A DNA stretch of 64,000 nt from contig JAFFJZ010000006.1 of NCBI GenBank assembly GCA_018340375.1, positions 16,439,501-16,503,500 of the forward strand, in the 5' to 3' direction. Each line of letters begins with the position of its first letter. Position 1 is the stretch's first letter. Shown here piece by piece: positions 34,281 to 46,387 of this stretch. The notes below the pieces were generated by a model. That model was not told where the DNA came from. It saw only the letters and a program-made list of their open reading frames with translations, and ran no database searches. The stretch is from Gonatopus flavifemur (Eukaryota > Arthropoda > Insecta > Hymenoptera > Dryinidae). A program made the position numbers and the translations under genes.

Positions 34281-35193
34281 CAGTTTGGAATTTTGTGTCA
34301 AATTCAACACATTTCACATGTTCCAAACGGTCCACACAAATTTTTAGGGCAGCTAATAACGGAAGCTTGATGTAAATAATATGACACAAAAGGTACTGAT
34401 CGAGTGTTGATTGGAATTTAAGTAATGAATTGACAGTTAATAAATGTAATTTATGAATTTTTTTACGTAAATTGAATGTGAAACTCGCACCTTTTTTTAA
34501 GCTAAAACAACGCATAAGAACAAATTGAAAAAAAAAATAGTCTTCAATGGGAATTGAAGACGAATCGTCGAGACCATACGTTGAAGCTCTATCACTTGGA
34601 TGGGGGGGGGGTACTTTCTGTGCGTATATCAACTTGCACTCGATCTTTAGAGTTGCATATCTGGAAAACTAAGCCCCATTAGAATGGGAGCTGAAACCAA
34701 AATTAATGACGAGTACCAAAGTTACGCGTATATGGATGTTTCATCGAAAAGTAGCACCCACCACTGGCGATCTCCCTTTGGTAGTTGAGAATAACACAAT
34801 TTTCATGTTGAATCTTGCGTTGCATAAAATTTATATCATTTTGACACTTCTCTCCACAAACTTCTCTGTTTAAATGATTTCACATTATAAATCAGATGAG
34901 ATCTGATTACACAAGGAGCGTCTCTAAAATTTACACATGTTTGTGTTGAATATTTGACCTCGTTGGATTCTTAATTACACGTCAATTACGCCCATTAATG
35001 GAACTGAGATTCACTTAATTGAATTCAAATCACAATATTTTTGTATAGACGCAAGAAAAATAAATTAACAATACAGCAGCTCTACTCTTTTTTTCATTTC
35101 ACTTGTTTCGTAGTCACAGTTCAAATAAGTGTAGCTAATATATCTGCACAGAATTTGTAACTGTAGCAGCGTACACAATGAGAAATTTTGTCA
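34281..35193. other. AT-rich intronic stretch
   Basis: Nothing recognisable except a G run at 34602-34611. Confidence 0.4.
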
Positions 35194-35316
35194 CAGGAGG
35201 TCCACTCATAGTTTGTGGTGAAAACAGCGTATCAAATTCTGAAATTCACAAATTTTCAGTGTGAATTTAATATTTTTTGTATTAATATTTAACATAAATC
35301 GCGAATGGACCTCCTG
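35194..35316. mobile_element. Small MITE with CAGGAGGTCCA ends
   Basis: 123 bp from CAGGAGGTCCACTCATAG to CGCGAATGGACCTCCTG; the ends are reverse complements over 11 bases. Confidence 0.6.
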
Positions 35317-35384
35317 GAACATGCACGGGTGTTGAAAATAGACAAAATTTTTCACTGTGGAGGTTTAGGGAAACGATTTACCTG

Positions 35385-35624
35385 CACTGTTAGAAAAAAT
35401 TTGTGAATTTCACACACAAAATTTGGGAGCAATTAACACACACTTTTGTGTATTAAATTCACTACATATTTTATGAGATTCAAACCAATTTCTGTATGAA
35501 AACCATTTCAAGATAATATTGTGTTTGAATTTCAATAAAAGTGTGGGAGATACAATACAAAAATATGTGTGTTAATTGCTTCCAAACTTTTGTATTGAAA
35601 TTAGTACAAATATTTTTTACAGTG
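35385..35624. mobile_element. MITE with CACTGTTAGAAAAAAT ends
   Basis: 240 bp; left CACTGTTAGAAAAAATTTG, right CAAATATTTTTTACAGTG. The interior palindrome pairs GGGAGCAATTAACACAC with TGTGTTAATTGCTTCC. A half-copy starting CACTGTAAAAAAAATTTG lies at 37007. Confidence 0.7.
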
Positions 35625-35657
35625 TGAGATATTTTTGCCATCACAAAACTGAATATT

Positions 35658-35899
35658 CTCTAAATTCCTTGGAGTGAAAACTTCACCCTCGAAGAGTGAG
35701 ATTCCACTCTTAAAGAGTGACTTTCCACTCCATAAGAGTGAATTCTTACTCCAACAGGGTGAAGTTTTGACTGGATTTAAAGAGTGAAATTTCACCTTCT
35801 TTTAAAACTGAAATTCTTACTCCAAGAGAGTGAAAATTCGCTCTCATGGAGTAGAAACTCACTCTTCAGGAGTGGATTTTCACTCCAAGGAATTTAGAG
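35658..35899. mobile_element. MITE built of GAGTGAAA/TTTCACTC words, copy 1
   Basis: Left end CTCTAAATTCCTTGGAGTG, right end CACTCCAAGGAATTTAGAG. The interior alternates AAGAGTGA and TTTCACTC about every 20 bases in both orientations. A second copy is at 46388-46641. Confidence 0.8.
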
Positions 35900-36094
35900 A
35901 GTACATTTCTCGCTGTTTCAACTGAGTAAATAGTCTGATAAAAATACTGTCACTTACGAATCTATTCATATTCCCTGCCCTGTTACAAATAATCCATAAA
36001 ATCTCATTAACGAATGAGGAAATGAATAAGTTTCAATGAAATTCAACGATATTCAATCAGAAATTTCACCTTCCGCAATAGGATTTAATAGAAT

Positions 36095-37589
36095 CCCTGG
36101 TAAAAAAAATCTGTCTGAATCTCTCTGAACTTCTCTGAATCTCTCCATATTTTGGGACACATTTCAGAGAGATTCAGAGTAATTCCAGAGTAATTCAGGG
36201 GAAGTTAAAGATTTTTCCGATAGTGATACGTTCTGAATTCTTCAACTTTCTCCGAATCTCTCCGCATATCACTGAATCCCTCAGAATTTTATATATTTAA
36301 ATTTCAAAGCTCCCTCTGAATTTACCTGAATATCTCTAAATTTCTCTAAATCTCCCGTAATCTAATGTATTCAGATTTCGAAGCTTCCTCTGGATTCCTT
36401 TGAATTTCTCTGAATTTCTCTGAATTTCTCTGAATCTCTCTGAATTCCTCTAAATCTCCGGGAATTGAATGTATTCAGATTTCAAAGCTTCCTTTGAATT
36501 CCTCTGAATCTCTCTGAATTCCTCTAAATATCCCGGAATTTAATGTATTCAGATTTCAAAGCTTCCTCTGAATTTCTCTGAATTTCTCTGAATCTCTCTG
36601 AATTCTTCTAAATCTCCGGGAATTAAATGTATTCAGATTTCAAAGCTTCCTTTGAATTCCTCTGAATCTCTCTGAATTCCTCTAAATATCCCGGAATTGA
36701 TTGTATTCAGATTTCAAAGCTTCCTCTGAATTCCTCTGAATTTCTCTGAATTTCTCTGAATCTCTCTGAATTACTCTGAATCTTTCTAAATTCCTCTGAA
36801 TATTCCTAAAAAGTTCCACGCACAATTTTTCTTAATGTATCTGTCTCTAGAAGTCTCTAAAACTTCCAGAAAGCCTCTGAAATGCAGGACCAAGAATTGT
36901 ACTGAATTTATTCCTCTCTGAATTTCCCAGAATTCCACTGCATCTCTCTGAATTCCGCTGAATCTCTCTGAATCTTTCTGAAAAATCCCACGCACAATCT
37001 TTCCCACACTGTAAAAAAAATTTGTTGAATTCCAAACAAATATGCTTGGAAATTTACAAACTTGGTTTGGAAAAATAATTTCCGAACCTTTTCTGTAAAT
37101 TGCCGAACAAAAGTTTGTGAATTTTCAAAAATCTTCGTGAGATTACAAAATTTTTTGAATGTTTACAAACTTTTGTTTGGTAATTTACAAAAAAAGTTTG
37201 TGTAAAAAACTGCCAAACTTCTTTGGCATTTAGCTGAATTAATTCCTCTCTGAATTTCTCTGAATTCTTCTGAATCTCTCTGAATTACTCTGGATCTTTC
37301 TAAATTCCTCTGAATATTTCTGAAAAGTTCTACGCACAATCTTTCTGAATTCATCTATCTCTGAAAGCGTCTGACACTTCTTGACCGCCTGTGAAATGCA
37401 GGACCAAGGATTTTACTGAATTTGTTGCTCTCTGAATTTCCCAGAATTTCCCTGAACCCCCTGAATCCTTCTGAAAAATTCAAAGCACAAGTTCTCTCAA
37501 TCCACTAGTCTCTGAAATTCTCTGAACCACGCTGAGATGCTCTGAATTTCTCTGAAACGTGAAATTTTCAGAGAGATTTTTTTACCAGG
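36095..37589. mobile_element. ATTCAGAG array 2, bounded by CCTGGTAAAAAAATCT inverted ends
   Basis: About 1.5 kb, inverted relative to array 1. Left end CCCTGGTAAAAAAAATCTG, right end GAGATTTTTTTACCAGG. It is filled with CTCTCTGAATTCCTCTG-type units, with a higher-order unit of about 120 bp marked by GTATTCAGATTTCAAAGCTTCC, at least five times. Interrupted near 37007-37215 by half of a CACTGTAAAA MITE. Terminal inverted repeats around a tandem array suggest the array travels as part of a transposon. Confidence 0.75.
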
Positions 37590-39742
37590 AATATGGCTTC
37601 CTTGTTAGAGCGAAACTTTGTGATCGTTTCGAGGGGCCGAAAGTTTTTTTATCTCCAAACTCAAAATCTCTTAGACCAAAATGCTCCTCGAAACTCGGGG
37701 AAAATTTTTGGTTCCGTGTCTGTCTGTTAGTCTGTCTGTCTGGATGGATGGATGGATGTGTAGATGTAACTCCCCCCCTAGAATTGCGATCACGGATAAC
37801 TTCCGTTCCTGTTATTCGATCATCACGAAATTTGTACCACGGTTACATTCGATGTCAGTAGTGGTCCCATATGAGTTTCAACTTGATATTTACAGTAGAA
37901 TAGGAGGAGTGGAGAAAAATGTTATCAAGAATTGTGATTTTGTGAGGTGATAGTTGTATGATATAAATTTCAGGCGAATCGGAAATGAGAGAAGGAAATG
38001 GTAAACAATAGGCTGCAAAACGACATTTGAGAATTCCATAAATAACGTTATCATGCGGATATTTTTCGTTCCTATGATCCGATCGTTATGAAATTTCCAC
38101 CTAAGTAAAGGATCGAGGTGATAGTGGTACCTCCGTGAACTTGGCTGGGACCCGGAACGGATTTGAAACTTATATACGGCAATCGAAAGAGCATCGTTTG
38201 TACCTGATTGTACCGCAAAAATTTTCGTTTGTACCTCAAAGGGGGCGGAGATATGGCCCGGGGGCTTATGCCCCCGCCTGTGACTGGAGCCGATAGGGAC
38301 GATCTGGGTGTCATTTGGAAGGGCTTCGTTTGTACTTGATTGTACCGATGATATTTTCGTTTGTACCTCAAAGGGGGAGGAGATATGAGGAAAAATGGTT
38401 CTTAGCAATTTATATCGATTTTTTGGGGATTTCTGATTAGAAGGACTCTGGATTGCTTCAGACTGTATCCTGAACTGTGTAAGATCTTGAGACAGAGACC
38501 CATACACCTCAAGAGTGGAATCCCGTCGTTTGTATCTTCTCAGTTTTGCCACAATAAGCCCAGATTGCCCAAAAATCGATATAATTTCACGATTTTTTCT
38601 CCATCAGGACCCAGGATTAGCCCAGGCTATATTCTGAACTGCATGGAAACTTAGGTGGAACCACCTCACATACTAGAAGAATGATTTCGTCGTTCGTACC
38701 TCCACAGTTTTGCCACAATAAGCCCAGATTGCCCAAAAATCGATATACTTTCACGATTTTTTTTCCATCAGGATAGTGGTCCCGTATAAGTTTCACTCCA
38801 ATCGTTTGAGAGATGTGATAACAAAGTTTTTAGCAATCCGCATTATTCGTCGATTATTTTTTTCCAACACAAACGAGGAAGCTATGTGTCAATTGGCAGA
38901 ATATTCTTACCCGAGTATCATTCAACCGCAAATAATACTTTATGAACATAAAATATTGTACATCGAAAGCAAGCACACAATTGAAGAAATCCATATCACG
39001 CTGTACGGAACCTACTCATGAGATCAGATAGAATCATTTATTTTCATATAAGGTCACTTTGCGTGGAACCTTGGACAAACACGTGACTCAAATCGCAGTC
39101 ATCCGCACGTACGAAAAAGGAAAAAAAAGGCAAAAGAGAACATCGATGGCAGCAGCAGGTGTCGATGATTCGAAATTGTGATGACGCATTATTCCTTCCA
39201 CAATTGACTCGATCATTATTATAGTAAATTTTGATGATTCGTGTGGTTCTCGGTATAAAGTGTGGTAAGTACGAACATGTTACATATATATACGTCGATC
39301 CGCGCATACACTTCCACCTCACAGCGAAATACTCGAAAACCAGCTCAATCGTAAGCTTTAAATATAGAAATTATTTCACCGCGACTTTTATATCGGTATA
39401 TTACTGCATACCTCGGGGTATAAACTCGACTGTTCACTCGATTACGCATGCATAAAAATGGATGATAAAAAGAAAGAAAAAAGATACAACGAAAATCATG
39501 AGAGAGAAAGAGAGGATAAAAAGAAGTCGGCAACGATACGAAGTTTATCTTTTTGCTTCGTTGAATTACAACTAACGTATTCGAGATATTGTGGGCGAGA
39601 GAATCGTCGTGGAAGAAATTTCGTATTTTTGCACTATGATCGAAGAGACTCGAAAGTTTTATAAACTGTGAAGAGTATCTTGAAAATTACACAGAGCAAA
39701 AATATTTATCACTGCAGCTGAGATGTCAGTTCTGTTAACAAT
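37590..39742. repeat. Unclassified long repeat with two internal tandem units; then unique sequence from about 38800
   Basis: The unit TCGTTTGTACCTCAAAGGGG occurs about 38224 and 38355 (spacing about 130). The unit TTTTGCCACAATAAGCCCAG occurs about 38541 and 38710 (spacing about 170). AGTGGTCCC(A/G)TATGAGTTTC-like words bracket the region (37860, 38774). A GTCTGTCT/GGATGGATG microsatellite is at 37718-37755. Open frames spanning it (for example 37890-38552, minus) have no recognised domain and follow the repeats. Confidence 0.5.
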
Positions 39743-39891
39743 CCTGTTTAAAGAATCTCATTGAACCGATTGATTCTCATTGATTCCGATGCAGAAAACC
39801 GATTGAAACCCATTAAAAATTGATTCTCAATGGGTTTGAATCGGTTCTTTGCATCGGAATCAATGAGAATCAATGAGATTCTTTGAGCAGG
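39743..39891. mobile_element. Palindromic MITE, AAAGAATCTCATTGA family, copy 1
   Basis: 149 bp, near-perfect hairpin. Left CCTGTTTAAAGAATCTCATT, right AATGAGATTCTTTGAGCAGG. Interior CCGATGCAGAAAACCGATTG pairs with its inverse. Copies at 58192-58338 and 60689-61003. Confidence 0.85.
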
Positions 39892-42800
39892 AAAGTATTG
39901 TTCATGTCAGCAGAAAAATTCAGTCGTGTCGATTATTTTTCTCGAGGATATCGTCGATTCTGGGAGTGTACATAAACGCGAGACCAATATCAATATCGTT
40001 TGAAGATTGAAACGAGTATGAATCAATCAATTATAACTAGGTGTGCTAGTATTCAAATTTCTCGAGTATTTTTGAGTCCAGTCGAATATCTTTCGGTACT
40101 TTTTGAAACTTTTGAGCTACCCGAATTCTTCGAGGTACTCGGAATTTGTCGAGCTGCTCAACATTTTTTGAGTAAGGTAAAGGAATGAAATTTGAACAAT
40201 ATCTTCCACAAGGCTATGGTGCCATTAATGCACCAAATGATAGTGGAATCATATTCCTATCTATTGATCATAAACAATAATGATCAACGTCGTTCTGCGG
40301 TTGTTGGCATGAAACAATTTGTGTCGTGTACATCGGATAGTGCTTCTGAAAAAAAAACCCTCTGACTGGTGAGTTAGTATTATCTCATTTATAAGAATTG
40401 AGTGAAACATATATTGGAAAAACTCTTTATGCCATACGAGAGAACAGACTTTTTTTTAAGAATTTTTTTATCATGATAAGTTATTTTTCATGATCACGTA
40501 TAAGTTGGTATATTCTTATGAAAAGAACGAGAAATTTAAGATTTTGCAGAATGATTTTGGAACTTCTATAATGATCACGGATTTATCTTTTTCTTTTATC
40601 ATAATGAAATTGATTTCTTTCAATGAATGAAGATGTATATACGTGTGAGATTTGTTGTACTGAAAATGGAGAGAGAGGTTCCTAAATTCAACGTTCATCA
40701 ATAAATTTTATCTATGCACAAATCAATTTGTATACTGATTCCTATTTGGATGTTTTGCTACATTCAAGGACAAAACGAGTGAAAATCCCACTTAAGAGAC
40801 TTAGTGGAGTGAAACGAGTGATTCTTCACTCTTCTTCCAGATTCAGAGAGCAGTACTGCGCCTCTTGACAATTTCCACATGAGTAATTTCAAAGTTTCCC
40901 CAATGCCGATCTCGAAAGAACTATAACTAGATTCCATCGAAATAGAACCAAACGCTTCTTCCAGTCGCTTTTATATTATTTTCGTGATGTACTTTGTGTT
41001 GTGCGAATAACAAAGAAGGAGATTTGATTACATATTCACAAGAGAATTTCTCTTATCGTCATCGTTCGCCTCTCTCAACAGATAATAACCGCAGTCGAGG
41101 AAGAGACGAAGACCGAGAGAACGAGACCGCAACGAGGCTTTGTTTTCAACAAAAATACGTTGAAGAAAATTGACGTTAAGGAAAATTCAGATAAGCATTT
41201 GATTATAATCATCACTCCATACATTTTCTCACGGTCCATTCAACGAGACCGATACCTTTTTCCCGTTATAAATGCACAGTCTTATACTGACCATTCCGTT
41301 GCATCGCATCGCATCCCATTGCATCGCATCGCATTGTTCCATGGAAAAATAAATAACATTCATGCAAGAATCGGACTCCGCGGAGCATGACCGGGGTAGA
41401 GGAAATACCATTTCGATTTCCTCAAGGCATTTCCGGTCTATGATATAAATATATACCTACTATGGTGGGTACTAAACCCTACGTGGAGAACCCAACATTT
41501 TTTTTCTTGCTCAACATACACTTTTTTTTCTATAAAAAACATCTCGGAGAGATAATTATCTTCGAACGACAAATTATGGAGAAATTTGATTAAGACAGAA
41601 ATGATAAATGGGTTGATTGTTCAACTGATGAATCAATTCATTCAAGTAATAATAATCGTATTAGATCGAACGTCCATGATGGGAGAAAGAAAAAGGAACA
41701 TACATAAAGAGGTACTAATCAGAGCGATACGAGTGGTAGGTCTTGATGATCCGCCCACGTAACGCTATCGTTTGTTGCTGTAACGATGACCTAACATCCT
41801 GTATCAGAGTTTAAGATCTCATATACTCTCTATCTACCTATTATAACGTGGTATATTCATTCATTCATTCATTCTTTTTGACGATCGATTGATGGATTGC
41901 TCGATTAATCGATGAACGAGACAATCTCAAAGTAGAATGAGCAAGAATGTTCATCAACGTCGATCAATGACTAATCAAATTTAGTTAGTCAATAAAATTC
42001 AAGAAAAGGCACCTAGTGCTGTTTACGATTATTATTCGTTCACCCTGCGCTCGACGCACGTGAAAAAAAAAAAAAGAAAATCTTATTTAACTTCATTCGA
42101 ACGAAGGGAACGAACAGGCAACAACGTGCGTAAGCACCACGCTCTCGTAAAGCTTGGCCTAAATATAAGCGAAGCGTCTACGGACTTTCTCGTATAACAT
42201 ACACGGTTTGTAATCCGGATTTCCTGCGGTACCGTTTGACCCCTCTCTTCTTTCAGTGGTTCGACTATTTGGGTTCATCAATTACATCGATGATGAAGGA
42301 AAAGAGGAAGAAAAGCACCAGAAGGAAAACATATACATTTATACAACAACGTGTTTGGAGAGGGAGATATATCACGAATGTCCGAATCGTGTCTTCTTTT
42401 GTACAAAAAAAAAACTTAATGTCGATGCGAAAGGAGAGAACATATTTTGTTTTTTCAAACATAGAACGGGGGAAAAGTCTATTCCCTGAGTCCGATAAAA
42501 ATACGATATCTACGATAATTATCCAATGTAAACCCGATATAGATATCTATCGGGAAATCATCGAGTTGCTGGCTCGATTTTGTATCGGATAAATATTGTA
42601 TAGACATCGTATTTTTGTCTGATAATGAAACAACACGATAGATTTCGGATAGTATTGATACAACTGATGATTAAACGATGAAATCCCGATATCGGGTTTT
42701 TTTTTTTATAAGGGAGTTTTCACTGTCCAAAAGGTGTCTTTAGATCTCTTTGAGATGTCTTTTAGATTTCTTGAACACAGTACTTTTGACCCTCAAGATA

Positions 42801-43034
42801 TCTTAAGAAACTATTTAGAAAAGTTTACCCTGGTTAACAAATTTCCTTCACTTTTGGCACATTCAGTTTTCATCGAAAATTAGCAAAATTCGACTGGAGT
42901 CAACAAAATTTCGGTAAAATTCCATAATTTCCCACAAAATTCTATAACCCTTAGTGAAATTTCTCAACTCCCATTGAAGTTCGTTGAAAATTGAAAAGTT
43001 TTATTGAATTTTATTGACACGTCCCACCCAGCAT
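39892..43034. other. Mostly unique intronic block
   Basis: GCATCGCATCGC microsatellite at 41298-41335, ATTC run at 41857-41874, a CGAGTGAAA fragment at 40775-40845, and CGATATC palindromes at 42500-42700. Unique, higher-complexity stretches at 40920-42300 could be regulatory. No conserved exon found. Confidence 0.4.
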
Positions 43035-43262
43035 TTCAATTCTAAAAGATATCTCAAGCTGAAATTAAGAAATCTTGTGCAACATGAAAAGATATCTTTG
43101 AGAGATCTAAAACAGTTCTTATTTCCAGAAGATTTCTTTAAGATGAGTTTTAGATCTTCTGAAAGATATCTTTTAGAAGTAAGAATTGTTTTAGACATCT
43201 TAAGGATATCTTGTCATGTTGCAGAAGACTTCTTAAACTTTTCTGAACAGTTCCTCGAGATG
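43035..43262. repeat. AGATATCTT repeat cluster with inverted arms
   Basis: TAAAAGATATCTCAAG at the left and CTTAAGGATATCTTGTC to the right, with CATGAAAAGATATCTTTGAG between. The cluster is broadly self-complementary. Confidence 0.5.
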
Positions 43263-43409
43263 TCTCGAAGAACAAAAGTAGTGTGTCGGAAAAGTTAACG
43301 GAATGGGGAAAGACTCGCGAGCGAGAAACCGGGGAAGTTTCTTATTGCGAAATCCCTGGTTAACCCATGAAGTCCCAAAATGTCATTTTTTCGTTGCATT
43401 TTTCAACGG

Positions 43410-44348
43410 CTGTACTTTCTAAGAAAAAGGGTTATGAAAAATTCCAGACCAACCAGTTTCGATGGAGAATTGACTGATCTTTCAGAATCTGACATTAGTT
43501 TTTTCGAGAAATGCACCTGTCACAAGATATACAGATTTTTTCCGAAAAAACGCGAGTTTTAAAACTTCTTTTTTCTTCATCTCATGCTTTCACATTGGAA
43601 TCGTGTCATAATTCTTCTTGTAACTACAGAAACCGCGTCAATTTACTTCAAACTTTAATTTATGCCTTGGACAATTGGAAAAACTCATGTGGAAACAACC
43701 AAAATGGCGGTTTAAACGTGGAAAAAATGTCCAAAACTTCAAGAATTTTTCATTCGAAAACAAACTTTAGCAAAAAATTTTACTGAACAAAAAGGTTCAT
43801 GAAGGCTTTGATCAGAATTGATCAAAGAACACGCTCAAATTTTTTTCAGAATTTTTTGACGCTTTTTTTGAATTTTCAAATTTTTGTGATTTTGGAAATT
43901 CAAAAAAGCTGTCAAAAAATTCTGAAACAAATTGAGCGTGTTTTTTGATCAATTCTAAGAACTTTTGTGCAGTAAAATTTTTGCCTCAAGTCCATCGTTT
44001 TCGAATGGCGAACTCTTGAAGTTTTTGACATTTTTTCCACGTTTAAACCGCCATTTTGGTTGTTTCCACATGAGTTTTTCCAATTGTCCAAGGCATAAAT
44101 TAAAGTTTGAAGTAAATTGACGCGGTTTCTGTAGTTACAAGAAGAATTATGACACGATTCCAATGTGAAAGCATGAGATAAAGAAAAAAGAAGTTTTAAA
44201 ATTCGCGTTTTTTCGGAAAAAACCTGTATATCTTGTGACAGGTGCATTTCTCGAAAAAACTAATGTCAGATTCTGAAAGATCAGTCAATTCTCCATCGAA
44301 ACTGGTTGGTCTGGAATTTTTCATAACCCTTTTTCTTAGAAAGTACAG
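43410..44348. repeat. 939-bp foldback element with nearly identical arms of about 440 bp
   Basis: The left arm starts CTGTACTTTCTAAGAAAAAG at 43410; the right arm ends with its reverse complement at 44348. The same peptide word (for example HAFTLESCHNSSCNYRN) can be read forward from the left arm and on the minus strand from the right arm, with only scattered changes. The spacer is about 80 bp. A transcript of either strand, including the integrin pre-mRNA, would form a long hairpin. No function is implied by the shared frame. Confidence 0.9.
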
Positions 44349-44349
44349 T

Positions 44350-44412
44350 GACCAAATCTCATTGTATTTCATTTGTCAGATTCAATGGATTCTTTTAACC
44401 TAAGGGATTCCT
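44350..44412. mobile_element. Fragment of CCCTGGTTAAAAGAA MITE
   Basis: ACCAAATCTCATTGTATTTC and GATTCAATGGATTCTTTTAA match that family. A CCCTGGTTAA fragment also lies left of the foldback at 43358, so the foldback may have landed in such a MITE. Confidence 0.45.
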
Positions 44413-45032
44413 TCATTGCGGGTTTTTACTGTATCTTTGAGATCTCTGAAACACTCCTCGATTCTAAAAAAATATTTTTTGAAGATATCTTCCAGATTTC
44501 TTTGATATATCCAAGATAAATATCTTATATTGTTGGATAAGTATCGTCAAAAGCTCTTGGAAAGTTTGTAGAATTCGAAGGAAGGATCAATCGAATACAA
44601 TTGGCGACATAAAACCCACAAAGTTGTGAACAAAACAATCTATTCGAGTAACCAGAAGATAATATATGCTAAACAATTTCCTCTCAATCCCCTCGAGCGC
44701 ACTAAGAATCCATATTAATATATTCCCGTTTATACCGCTCGTCAAGATTCGATTTTTATGGTATCTCCTCTCGATGAAATTGGAGAAGAACTACTCTGTA
44801 ACATTCGATACTATAATGCAATGAAGACTTAAAAGGACAGTTTCGAGATTTCTCTTTCTTCGCGTCCCATTCATCTTCTTGGGAATTCAACTTTACTGTA
44901 CCTCAACCACTTCAACATACGCCTATATAATTCATCAATTGGATTTTGTGAATCAAACGACATCATCGTCATTATCATATTTAATCGTGTGAATGTGACA
45001 CGACGAGGATTTTCATGAATAAGATACACTCA
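44413..45032. other. Unique intronic stretch
   Basis: An AGATATCTT fragment at 44430-44540; otherwise nothing recognisable. Confidence 0.4.
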
Positions 45033-45199
45033 CACGGAAAAAAAAGAAATCGTTGCGGCAACTACTCAGATAGTTAGCTACCCGATAGTCGCACTAACGA
45101 ACGTAAACACCTGAGGTATTTTGAATCAGTTGAGACAGTTAACTTGTTATTCGCCCTGACTACTAAGTAGCCGCAGGAACTGTTCAAGTAATCAAATAA

Positions 45200-45735
45200 A
45201 TTTCAATAAATTTTGTGCGTCCGAAGTGGAGCCGCGTTTAAAAACGAACAGAACATGAAGCTCCGACAAACGTTCAGAATAGATCAACTTAGATCAGACT
45301 AAAGCTCCGTTGGAGCTCTAGTTTAGATTCATAAACGTTCGACGAAGGTCTGATGAACGTTACAATGTCCGCTTGACCAAAGATTCACTGGAGTTTCAAT
45401 TTTTCAATATAAGTTTTGTAATTCCCTCTGAAACATACTGAATTGAAGATCAAATGAATCTTCGTAGAAACTTTAATAAACGTTCTACGAACCTTTCTTG
45501 AAACCCTTCTCAAGCGTTTGATCTATTCTGAACGGTTGTCGGAGCTTCATGTTCTCTTCGGGTTTGTATCGGTTGGTTGCCGACGCAGGCTGATACCGCC
45601 CTGAAGAAGCCAGCTACAATGATGGCGAAACGTTGGCCACCAACCGATACAAGACGCGGCTCCACTCCGGAAGCTCAAAATTTATTGAATTTTGCAAGCC
45701 GCGGAAAACCGCACATCGAATCTTCACTGAAGCAA
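45200..45735. mobile_element. Composite insertion: outer inverted repeat, inner GAACATGAAGC palindrome, hammerhead-like core
   Basis: Outer repeats TTCAATAAATTTTG plus GTGGAGCCGCG pair with CGCGGCTCCAC plus CAAAATTTATTGAA. An inner pair AGAACATGAAGCTCC ... GGAGCTTCATGTTCTC belongs to the family seen at 54762-55242. Next to it, TTGTATCGGTTGGT pairs with ACCAACCGATACAA around a CTGAAGA...GAAAC core (45601-45631). This CTGANGA/GAAA arrangement is known at the ends of Penelope-like retroelements; here it is inference. Confidence 0.5.
45601..45631 (+). ncRNA. Hammerhead-ribozyme-like core (tentative)
   Basis: CTGAAGA (45601-45607) fits the core CUGANGA; GCCA/TGGC can form stem II around a 10-base loop; GAAA follows at 45627. 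One unpaired A before stem II, and no clear cleavage triplet with stems I/III, make activity doubtful. Confidence 0.25.
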
Positions 45736-45845
45736 CTGATCTATTTAAGTAATTGCGACAACTATTCCTTTTTTTCCATGCAGAAAAATTATTTTGTTGA
45801 AATGTGATCAACAGAATAATTTTGTTGAAATTCCCAATTAGAATT

Positions 45846-46020
45846 TAACAACTGGCGCAGTACTGCGCCAGTACCGGCTAACACTGGGGGGTACTGGCGG
45901 TCTGCACTGCAGCAGTACTGGCATTTGTCCGAAATGATAACGCTTTTCCATACTGGGTACGTGTTAGCCGACTCTTGGGGGCCCAATACTGGCACTGTAC
46001 TCCGCCTGTTGTCAACATTG
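45846..46020. repeat. GTACTGGC-rich palindromic repeat
   Basis: ACTGGCGCAGTACTGCGCCAGT-type palindrome followed by GGTACTGGC, AGTACTGGCA and CAATACTGGCAC words. Flanked by AATTTTGTTG words on both sides. Probably a decayed MITE. Confidence 0.45.
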
Positions 46021-46387
46021 GCATACTTCGGTTTTTCCTGATTGGGTTCTTCCATTGGGTTGATAATATTCTTTTTTCTAATTTTAACACACATGTGTTA
46101 ATATTTCGAGAAAAGAATTTTGTTGACACAACAAAAATATTGTTGAATTGAAACATCCAAAATTTTACTGGGATAACACAATTCTTTTGTTCAGGGCATA
46201 TTCTAAGGAAATTTAAGAACTAACCGGAACGGTAGACACTCTAATTGTGAAAAAAACAAAAAAGAAAACATCTGTGTGACAAGTATTTCTCGAATCATTT
46301 GATCCGACACAGCATTACAGTTCTTTATGAATTCTCTGAGAATTCTTCTGGGACTGTGGTGCTGTGAGGGATACCCCCTTAATTTCT

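Larger units (their letters stand above)
45033..45780. mobile_element. MITE, CACGGAAA/AGTTGC family, copy 2, split by a complex insertion
   Basis: Left CACGGAAAAAAAAGAAATCG, right CAACTATTCCTTTTTTTCCATG. The insertion runs from about 45200 to 45735. AACTG.TC and AAGTAAT words occur on both sides, suggesting a long target duplication. Confidence 0.65.

Noticed and set aside
37890..38552. 220-codon minus-strand frame, the longest single listed span
   Set aside because: It runs through two tandemly duplicated repeat units, with repeated peptide words caused by the repeats. No domain or signal sequence.
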